Source: Caprella mutica (lineage: Eukaryota > Arthropoda > Malacostraca > Amphipoda > Caprellidae). From it: a DNA stretch of 64,000 nt. Of this stretch, positions 10,013 to 18,879 are shown in pieces. Each line of letters begins with the position of its first letter. Positions within the stretch are counted from its first letter, which is position 1. Below the pieces are notes generated by a model. The model was not told the DNA's origin, did not search any database, and saw nothing but the letters and a program-made list of their open reading frames with translations. Both the position numbers and the translations under genes were made by a program. The stretch lies in assembly GCA_947561585.1 (NCBI GenBank), contig CANNZV010003124.1, positions 98,317 through 162,316 of the forward strand, in the 5' to 3' direction.

Positions 10013-13000
10013 TTAATCGAGTGGGTTCGATTTGAAATGCTGAGACCTGTTTTTAACATTTTCGTTTCGAACTGACGAGGAGGACGTATGGAAAGAAACA
10101 GTTTTCACTTTAATAGGTACACCCGATGGCCCCTGAACAATAAACTCTTCTTCTTTCACCTCCGCTCCTTTCGGTATTTTCTGCTTAGGGGAAGAAGATC
10201 GAACTGATGCCTTCGGTTGTTGGAAGTTGTCCTTGTTCTTATTCTTGTATTCGGTTACGTAACTGGGCTCCTTGTATTCAAATTCGGGAAAATCGAAATT
10301 TGGTGGCTCATATTCGGTGTTAAATTCTTTGAAATCGTCGTCATGATTCAGGAACTCGTCGAATGGGTCTTTCGTTGTTGGAGTATTCTCCTTTGTAACA
10401 GTTTTTCGATTTTGGTGTGGATGATATTCATTTTGTATTTTCACGTGGCTTTGTATTTTAGGGGGATGGGACTTAGGTACAGTTGGTCGGTTTATTAAGT
10501 GATGAATTGGTTGATTCACTACTGGTGCTTTAGGAACAATGACTTTATGTACTTTAGGTGCTTGGGTTATTGTGGGTTGATGTAAAATAGGTGCTTCAGT
10601 TGCAACTGGGTGATGTACAACAGAGGGTATGGTTACAACTGGTAAAGATGTTTTCACAACATCAGCTCCAATTGCATCTTTCTTAGAAGTCAAGTCTGGT
10701 GTGTTTTCAATTTTTTGAGAATTGTCAGCTTTTAGAACAGTTTCTGGAGTCTTAGTGACTAGAGAAGATTTAATAATTAGCTTCTTAGGTTTGATTGTGA
10801 CTGCCTTTGGTTTTGGATGAATTATTGACGCTGTGTCTGTTTTCTTTGAAACTTCAGGCTCTGGATTTTCAATTGTGGTGTGTACTGGAGTTTTTGTGAC
10901 TTGAGTTTTATTATTCTTCCTTCTTTTAGCTATTCTCTCCCTAAGACGTTGTCTAAGAGATTGTGAAGGCGTTACTTTATTTGCCCTAACTTTGGGTTTT
11001 GGCAATTTTTCCTTATTCTGCTTTTTAGTTGGTTTCTCTCTGCTTTCAACTTTAAGATCTGAAACAGTGGTTGTCTCAACAATAGTTTCTACTTTTGGAA
11101 TCACTTTAGCTCGATGTTTTTGTTGTTCCTTCTTTCTAGCTCTTATAATATTCAACAGTCTTGCTCTATGTGCAAGTGATGGGCGTTTCCTCGATGTGAG
11201 TAAAGTGTTTGACAGTTTTGATTTAGAAGTATCAATATCTTCAATCGTATTCGATTCCACTTCTATTTCTTCCCCTTTTGCACTTAGAAGATTTTCAAGG
11301 TTCTGATTTTTCTTGACTTTATTATTATTAACTCTATTATTTTGTCTATTTAATCGAGCACTCACTTTCCGACGAGGAGATCTCAATCTTGTGCTCAGTC
11401 TAACTGTTTTTATTTCATTTTCAGGTTTCTTTGTCGTGGATTTCTCAGTTACGACTGTCGGTACAGTTGTCGTTTCTTTCAATAGCTCTGGCACTTTGGT
11501 CACATCATCCTTTTCGATATTCTCAATTTTGGCTTCTTCAGTTATTTCAGTTATAGCTTCTGTTGTAGTTTCCTTATCATCAATTTTTCGCATTCGTTGT
11601 CTCATCTTCTGTCTCAATGTTCTCATGCGCTTCAGCTTTTTCTGAGTATCATTTTTATTTGAACTTATATTTTTCTTACTTTGGGTAGGTTGTTTTGAAG
11701 TTCTAGTGACTTTTGCATCCGAGGAAGCGACCTTTCTACCAATCAAACCTTTTGGTTCCGGTAATGATTGTTGTTCATTTTCTAGTGTAGAGTTCACTTT
11801 AATGTTTTTGTCGTCATTAACTATTCTACGACGTTTATTTAGTCTTTTGTTCAGTTCATATTTTGTTATTTTGCGATTGATTGGCTTATTAGAAGCAGTT
11901 TGATTCTTTTTATTGATTCTTGCATGTCGAAATCTAGGAACAACCATTCTTGATCTAGAACGTTGAAGTGGGACAGTTTTAACTGTTTCTGTAGTTGGAA
12001 CGGCAGTGGTAGTTTTCTGAAATTCTCTTCCTCTTCTTGAATTGGTAGTTATTTCTAAAGTGTCTGTAGTGTTTTCAATCGTAGAATCCGAGGTAGTTAC
12101 TTCAACTGGAGAGGAAGGTTGTGCTGCAAGACCTGCTTTTTCTCTCCACGGAATGTAGAACACTGGTTTGCCTCTTGTTTCAGTAGCTTTGTTGTCCTTC
12201 AGATATTTCGTGTTTCTTCTCTTTCTTTCGTTCTGTTTATCCTTTTCTTCTATCAATTTACCATCAGGGTCGTAGAACATTATGTTACTATTGTTAACTT
12301 CGATTAGTGGTGGATTCATACCAATATAAGTGAACTCGATTAGGTTATCATTAGAATTAGATTTAGAACTATTGACATCAGGTAAACTGTCTAATCCTCT
12401 TGCAATAGCGTCAGATATCATCGAGATTGTTATCTTCTCATCGTTGTTCAATTTATCTGGAATGAGTTTGTCATTCTTCAAATTTTTCAACAATTTCTTT
12501 TTTCTTGCTGATTCTTTCAGTATCGCAAACAGCTTCAAATACTGAGGCCGCGACTCAATAACTTTCTCTCTATCCACAATCTCGTTCTCTGAATTTGGTG
12601 TCATTTGATCTCGCTTGACCTTCTTAGAATTTTCAATAGTCACTTTTTTGTCGAATATATTCTGAAGGATGAAATTCTTATTCTTCTCGTTAATAAGCTG
12701 GCTTATATCTTGCTCTCTTCTTTCAGGGTTTTTGATAGTTCTATTGGTATTTTCTTTCTCTATGCTATACTCTTCATAACGATGAGTTGGGTAAGTGTCT
12801 AAGAAAAGCAAAGTCTCGTTATCTTCATTAGAATTGGTTTCTGGTGATATCTCTAGGACTGTACTTCCGACTTTTCTATCTTGTACTTCTTGTTGCGCTG
12901 CTTTGATCCTCTCCTTTGATATCAGTGTTGGTTTCTTTGTCACTTTGGAAGTGGCTTTCGTACAAGTTGGATTCGGACAACAGTGGGGGTATGGTAGACT

Positions 13001-13058
13001 CTGTGAAGGTTGTACAACTCTGCAACCTGCTGGTAGACTTTTGGGCAGTGGTGGGCAT
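10013..13058 (-). CDS. SVWC gene exon 3: last five cysteines and long tail
   Basis: Acceptor AATTTCAG ends at 13059. The frame CPPLPKSLPAGCRVVQP runs without a stop into the long ORF and ends PLD-stop at 10013. An ATG created at the splice site in another frame is a shadow. The tail has repeated basic coiled-looking stretches and Thr-rich spacers such as ETTTAVPTTETVKTVP and ATEAPILHQPTITQAP. Confidence 0.87.
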
Positions 13059-16000
13059 CTGAAATTAATTGATTAGTTATTTAAAGCTTCCACGATAACA
13101 AATCATAATACGAATACCTTCGATAAGTAAGTATTTGATGCTCTTAGTTATAATATCTATCTAGTGTACGCTTGCAGTAAAAAATGACTTATTCTTAGTA
13201 TATTAATTTAGTTATTATTGAATGTAGGACGAATACTTTTAAAATTAAATGAATATGCATTATAACTATAAATAGCTAATATACCTACATACAGTAATGT
13301 CTGGCATATTTTAATGAACATGTACGAAAATACCATATATAAATTCATAGAAAAATTTCATCTAATGACATTAATAATTGTATTTATTCATATACATATA
13401 ATATTTCCCTTGACTGGTAATTTGACTCCCGGTAATTTGACTCTCGGTAATTTGACCTCCGGTCATTTGACCTCCGGTTATTTGACCTCCGGGTAATTTG
13501 ACCCACGGTACATTGACCCCAGGTTATTTAATCACCAGTAAATTCACCCCTTTATTACCTTCGCAGAATGCGGGATGGTTATATTATTGACGGCATTTAT
13601 TTATTTATTTATCATCTTGTTATTCGCTTAACTGAAAAAGTGTTCAACCAAATTGATTGAAATTTGGTGAAACGATTGGTCCATGTCCAGTGACCTGCTG
13701 CTAAAATTTTGGGAGTGACCCGATCAAAGGTCAAGGTCATGGTCATTTATAACTCAAAAAGTATCGAATCATATTGCATGAAACTTGGTGGGATGATTGA
13801 TCAATATACAGGAACCATTTTGTTAGATTTTTGGGGCGATCGGGTGAAAAGTCAAAGATCAAGGTCAAGGCCATTTATAACTCAAAAGTATTCATCCAAA
13901 TTGTCTGAAATTTGATGGGACAAAACATCTGGTAGAATTTTGGGAGCGATCCGGTTAAAGGTCAAGGTCATTTATAACTCAATAACTCAAAAAATATTGA
14001 ATCATATTGCATGAAACTTGGAGGGGCGATTGGTCACTATCCAGTCACCAGTTTCTTAGATTTTAGTAGCAAACGGATAAGCGGCGGAGAAGGTTTGCGC
14101 TCTACCGAATTCACGTAATCTAGTTTAATTATGGGATGATGTACTTAATTAAATTTTATATCAATATTTGTAGCTATGCTGCAAGATCTTAGGATAAATT
14201 CATTCGAAAATTTGAAGAGTCCAGTAGAAAATATTGTGAAAGTTTTTAATTAATGAATTTATCCTAAAATTATTTAATTAAGTGCTTCATCTAAGAATCA
14301 ACTAACGGGGGTTAAATAACCGGGATAAATTTACCGGGGGTGAATTTAAGGGGGGGGGGTAAATTACCTGGAGGTCAAATCTGGTGAAATAGTTTCATTG
14401 TAAAAACAAAGAAATTTTCACCATTATTTTAGGTAACTTTTATGATTTGAAAAAAATGAAAAAGAATGAAGAGAAAATACAAGTGTTTTCGTCATCAACT
14501 GAACATTTTCGAATAGTATTTCGTATTTTATTGTTCATTTTATCGAAAGTATACTTGGGTTCTTTCTTCTAATTAATTTCTCAATTAATTTCTCTAATTA
14601 ATTTCTTTTCAATTGATAAACCTCAATTTTCAGGAATGTTTGCCTTAGTTCATATTTGTGTATTTTAATGGCAAACAGCGTAAAGATTATATTCAATATT
14701 TTAAAAAATTCCTTATAGTTACATCAGGTAAAAGATCTGTGTACCACTTATACTTCTTATTTCTTAGGTAGACCCTTTACCCTATTTTGACTTGAGCCAT
14801 TCTGTACAAACAGATAAAACTCCGCGTTTTCACCGCTCAGTTTACGCCTCTTCAATTAATCACGATTAAATGAATGGAAAACAAATTTGCAGTCTACGCT
14901 AGCGTTTCTACCGCCTTTCATTCATTTAACTGTGATTAATTGAAGAGACGTAAAGTGGGCGGTGAAAACGTGGCGTTATTATCAGCTAGTGTTAGATGGA
15001 CCTTAGGGTTCATTCTTACTTCTGTTCGAGTAGGTAGGGAAATCCTCTCTCCGACTGACAGGTTATTTTACGGCAGCTCATCCATAAGATGGTCTGTCCC
15101 ACCGCCATGCGCCCGAAAGGAGTGCTGCACCTGCCCAGGGACTGGGAGAGCTGCTTGTTGGGGGGACCTGGGAGGGGAGGATTACATTAAATGGAGTAGT
15201 TGCAGAGGACAGGTAACATATATAGGGAGAAATCTTTGCATCATCATAAATATGATTTAGTAAATTAGATATAAACATTTTAAATAAACTGATATTGTTT
15301 CCGTCATTTCCCTTACGTGGTTTTAGTTTTCATCTGTTCTTAGTTTGAAAGTTAAAATATTGCAAACCTGCCAGTCACGTTATGTAATACCACTACAATG
15401 GATTGTTTATATTATTCTAAAGTAATTAGGCATTGTATTATTTAGAGCATTGACTGCGTATTGGGTAGGTGTTTATTGCTGAGGTGTGACAATGGTCTTA
15501 CTAGGTGGGTTAGTATCGCAATATCTTTTTGGGTCATTAAGCAAGCTGATAAAAGTCATACTGTGAGTTGTTATTGAAACAATACTTCATTAAAGAGACC
15601 TCTAGTTAGTGCCTACAGTCACGTAGAACTTTAATGCATTTGGTCATTGTTTGGAAGTCAGTTTCTTCAGTTTGGAAATATGAAGATTTCTAATGTTAAT
15701 GACATTTAAGAATCTAAGGCTTTATGGAAATATGATATTTATTGGATCTACGCAATGACGGTGCAATTTTTCATAATATTTAGAAACGTTACCGAATAGT
15801 AAACAAAAGTAAAATATTTAGTAAACAAAAGAATTATTAAGTGATATAAATATACATATATATTAATATCATAGATCATTCAATGTTTAATGTTAATTTG
15901 AATAATATATCAATAATAATATATTTTAATATAATTTTATTCTATTCTAGGAAGAGTACCTGACAAAGCTCTTACTTTTTCTTCCTTACTTACCTGAATA

Positions 16001-16431
16001 GATTGGGTAAATATTATAAGTTATTTTAATAGACACTTCCTTAGTGTATTCAGATAAAATGATGTAATACTGAGTTTCATTATTAGAGTGATAATAACCA
16101 CAATGACTTACTCACCAGGTACACTTTCCTTCTCACTTCCATTGGATATTACTTTGATGTCTTTGTGGTAGAGTTTGCTGGTGTTAGTTTTTGATTTGTC
16201 TGTCACTTCTTTTCGGTCCAAATTTTTCACTTGAATCCCAGGACCATTTTCAAAATTCAGATTTTTCTGATTTTCAATCGCAACTGAACTGTTACTGTTT
16301 AACGATTTGAACAGTTCTTCGTTCAGAGATGGTAATTGTTTGTCACTTTGATTGTTTGATGGTGTTTGTTCGTTTGAGCGAATTGTTAGTACTATGTTTG
16401 CAAGGGTTAAAAGAAACAAAAAGTGTTTCAT
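10013..16431 (-). CDS. Large secreted SVWC-domain protein with long basic Thr/Pro-rich tail, complete, three exons
   Basis: Exons 16116-16431, 15020-15167 and 10013-13058 join in phase to 1170 codons including the stop. Residues 1 to about 19 (MKHFLFLLTLANIVLTIRS) form a signal peptide. Residues 119-187 hold eight cysteines (119, 137, 142, 156, 167, 181, 182, 187), with CPPLP, GC and the closing YPHCCPNPTC that is diagnostic of the single-domain von Willebrand C family. Arthropod SVWC proteins are usually small secreted factors, including the antiviral cytokine Vago. Here a tail of about 980 residues follows: Lys/Arg-rich (RTLRQKMRQRMRKI, LRQRLRERIAKRRKNN), Thr-rich, then His/Pro-rich, then an acidic aromatic block (EFNTEYEPPNFDFPEFEYKE). 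The SVWC assignment is strong. The tail's role is unknown; an extracellular matrix or cuticle protein is one possibility. The 13059-15019 intron carries mobile-element-like repeats. Confidence 0.85.
13416..13550. repeat. Short tandem repeat, about 15-base unit (GGTAATTTGACCTCC)
   Basis: About nine diverged units built on GGTAATTTGACCTCC within intron 2 of the SVWC gene. An inverted, decayed counterpart lies at 14305-14385, so this array appears to be one end of a larger composite element. Confidence 0.75.
13416..14385. mobile_element. Composite inverted-repeat element in SVWC intron 2
   Basis: The ends match in inverted orientation: GGTAATTTGACC-type units on the left, and TAAATTACCTGGAGGTCAAA with TAAATTTACCGGGGGTGAAT on the right. 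Between them are three to four diverged copies of a unit of about 115 bases (13620-14060) containing AAGGTCAAGGTC...ATTTATAACTCAAAAAGT, then nested palindromes near 14134-14290 (TAGGATAAATTCATT and its reverse complement). A non-autonomous DNA element with variable sub-terminal repeats is inferred. Confidence 0.5.
14821..14978. mobile_element. MITE-like palindrome, arms about 55 bases
   Basis: The left arm (CGTTTTCACCGCTCAGTTTA, then CGCCTCTTCAATTAATCACG...) pairs with the right arm (14923-14976) over about 55 bases with few mismatches, leaving a loop of about 45 bases. It lies in SVWC intron 2, 42 bases from exon 2. Size and structure fit a small foldback MITE. Confidence 0.6.
15020..15167 (-). 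CDS. SVWC gene exon 2: first three cysteines
   Basis: Acceptor CTCCCAG ends at 15168 and the donor is AA|GTAAGA at 15019. It encodes GRCSTPFGRMAVGQTILWMS and CRKITC, the usual N-terminal half of an SVWC domain. It was found because exons 1 and 3 do not match in phase; this exon fixes that and supplies the three missing cysteines. The domain is therefore split by an intron between Cys142 and Cys156. Confidence 0.82.
16116..16431 (-). CDS. SVWC gene exon 1: signal peptide and Asn/Ser-rich linker
   Basis: The ATG is at 16429-16431 and is followed at once by a hydrophobic core (FLFLLTLANIVL), so this is the start. The donor is CCTG|GTGAGT at 16115. Reading on gives a stop two codons later. The exon leaves one base (G) that joins GT of exon 2 to make Gly106. 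Confidence 0.85.
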
Positions 16432-16487
16432 TTTGAGGGTTAAAGTTGGTTGCAGATTTAGGAAAAGTTGTTGGGAATGTTTCTTCC

Positions 16488-16513
16488 TGAATGAGATTCT
16501 ATCATTTTAAATA
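16488..16513 (-). promoter_or_regulatory. Possible core promoter of the SVWC gene
   Basis: On the minus strand TATTTAAA (16513-16506) precedes an insect initiator-like TCATTCAG (16494-16487), about 60 bases before the ATG. The spacing of about 21-25 bases is shorter than the usual 30, so the call is weak. Confidence 0.25.
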
Positions 16514-18312
16514 AAAACCTAGGATAAAGAAATATTAATGACCAAAATTGTCTAGAATGACTATTGCTATGTGTGCTTAAAATATTATCACAGTTCATTT
16601 TCGAGGTTCTTCGAAAGAGTATTTAATATTAGTTAATAAGTAGACAGTATATCACTTCAAAAATAAAATGGCGAAAATACGAAAGACTATTAAATGCATA
16701 ATATACTAAATCGTAAAGCGTGCGGTCGCTTGTAAATGATCTTGACCTTTGACCCGATTGCTACCAAATCTGATGAAATGGCTGCTAGACTATGAACAAT
16801 CGTCCCATCAAATTTCAGGAAAATTTGGTCGAATACTTTTTGAGTTATGCGAATAACAAGATTACAAATGAATAAATGCCCACCAAAACATAATCTTATG
16901 CAATTTGTGAAGGTAATAAATACTTAGGCTAAAGTAGCAATAAAAGTTATTAATAAAATGGAAATAACCTCAAAGTTCTTATTCAAAAGTAACTTATCTA
17001 AAAGTTAGAGTTAAAACTGCAGATTTTATTCTCGTTGTTTCACTTCAGTTTCTCATTTCACGTTAAAATATAGACTATTTTACCAATTGCTTTTTATACA
17101 TCCTGCAATGAAGTATAACAGATGGATGAACATGACTATTATTGAATCTACTCTTTACATTAATTCATCCCATTATACAGGGTGTCCCCCCCAAAAAAAA
17201 CGAAACCTAACTTTAAAGTAGTATAATTCAATCACATGTTTCTTTCTGGGATCATTTTGTTCGCTGTAACCCTTCTTCATTTACAGTTGAATTTTCATAA
17301 AGTTTTATTTATTTTGTGAATGTTATAACGATTTCTTGATGATTTCTTAAATATTGAATGAGAATTGTAGACGATAATATATTTGCCTTCTATTCTTATT
17401 TTCTTTATAATGAATATTATCGTCTAAAAAGAATTACTAAGTAATATTTTTATTTCTAGAAAGTATTCCATAAATAGTTCCCATTATCACCATGATGCCC
17501 CGTTATCTCTCCCCTCTCTTTTGTTATCTTTTCCTCATCTCTCCCCACGTAACCTCCCTCGGCAAAGCCTTCCCCAAAACTAACATGTCGAGATACAATT
17601 GGATCGGTGGCGTAACTGGCGTATCGCGCTGCCGCACGTACGTTTTGCGTTACACGCGTATGGTTACGGAAATATCGCTTGATAGGCTCCTACTGCCTGT
17701 GACAAAAAGATGACTTTATCATTGTAACTTCTACGGAAATAAAGCCATTGTCTCTATTGTCTCACCTCTTTGCTTAACGGCAAAGGTAAATATATTTCTA
17801 ATGGATTGCACTAATGCTATTTGGCACTAAATAGTGACTCCATCTGTATGGTACTAAGTACTTTATTCGAATTGCAACAGAGTACTACTATGTGTGTGTT
17901 AATTATTTCTAAAATATGGAGGAAAAATAAGATTTTTTCCCATGACTTGTAGCAATGAAAACCAATTACTGAAAGATGAGAATATGATAGATTGATTCTT
18001 ATTTCATTTTGTGTATTTTACATCAGTCTAGATGTAATAGAAATATTCTTCATTCAAGAAATCATACGTCATCCAAAACTAATATTCCGTAATTGGATAT
18101 AATCGATATAAAGTAAATAAAATACGTTTATACACCATCAATATTTTAACTCATTCATTTATAATTATTTATTTAATTGAGGAGATTATTTTGGTTATTT
18201 ATTCCTATTTTGAAGCATAAATAGTCTCCATACTGAAACTTAATGAACTCACGTAATTTCAATTATAAACATAGTAAGTAATTATACTAAAATAATCAAT
18301 AGAAATACTGTT
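16514..18312. other. Intergenic region, no gene assigned
   Basis: AT-rich DNA. It holds the repeat copy above, an element-terminus-like ACAGGGTGTCCCCCC near 17179-17193, and a GC-richer patch at 17490-17745 with a 73-codon ORF and a Pol III A-box-like TGGCGTAACTGG (17608-17619) but no good B box. I could not assign a gene. Confidence 0.4.
16741..16860 (-). repeat. Inverted copy of the 115-base repeat unit, upstream of the SVWC gene
   Basis: It matches, in reverse, the unit seen three to four times at 13620-14060 (GGTCAAAGGTCAAG, then CCAAATTTTCCTGAAATTTG and AACTCAAAAAGT). It carries a direct repeat GGGTCA-A-AGGTCA about 310 bases upstream of the SVWC start codon. Confidence 0.55.
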
Positions 18313-18314
18313 TT

Positions 18315-18574
18315 ACCTAGTACATAATGCACTGCACTACCTAGTACATAATGTACTGTACTACCTAGTGCATAATGCACTGTACTACCTAGTGCATAAT
18401 GCACTGTACTACCTAGTACATAATGTACTGCACTACCTAGTACATAATGTACTGTACTACCTAGTGCATAATGCACTGTACTACCTAGTGCATAATGCAC
18501 TGTACTACCTAGTGCATAATGCACTGTACTACCTAGTACCTAATGCACTGTACTACCTAGTGCATAATGCACTG
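18315..18574. repeat. Minisatellite, 24-base unit with palindromic core, about 11 copies
   Basis: The unit is CTACCTAGTGCATAATGCAC plus TGTA. The core GTGCAT-A-ATGCAC is a perfect inverted repeat. A second variant, GTACAT-A-ATGTAC, changes both arms together. Nine of eleven units are symmetric. Confidence 0.9.
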
Positions 18575-18878
18575 CTTTATCTCTCTGCATGTACTGCTTT
18601 ATCTCTCTGCATGTACTGCTTTATATCTCTGCATGTACTGCTTTATCTCTCTGTATGTACTGCTTTATCTCTCTGCATGCACTGCTTTATCTCTCTGCAT
18701 GTACTGCTTTATCTCTCTGCATGCACTGCTTTATCTCTCTGCATGCACTGCTTTATCTCTCTGCATGTACTGCTTTATCTCTCTGCATGTACTGCTTTAT
18801 CTCTCTGCATGTACTGCTTTATCTCTCTGCATGCACTGCTTTCTCTCTCTGCATGTACTGCTTTCTCTGCATGCTGCA
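18573..18878. repeat. Minisatellite, 22-base unit, about 14 copies
   Basis: Units of GCTTTATCTCTCTGCATGTA plus CT, with TGTACT/TGCACT variants, abut the 24-base array and share its ATGCACTGC junction. ORFs of over 120 codons in three frames here are a by-product of stop-free units. Confidence 0.88.
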
Positions 18879-18879
18879 C

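Noticed and set aside
12876..13058. Minus-strand ORF beginning with ATG exactly at the SVWC exon 3 acceptor
   Set aside because: It is in a different frame from the cysteine-bearing frame that matches SVWC and continues into the long ORF.
15078..15278. Minus-strand ORF of 66 codons overlapping SVWC exon 2
   Set aside because: It reads a different frame. The frame set by exon 1 phase gives the SVWC cysteines and a matching donor.
17492..17713. 73-codon ORF with a hydrophobic start
   Set aside because: No family match, no supporting exon structure, and composition suggests an element fragment.
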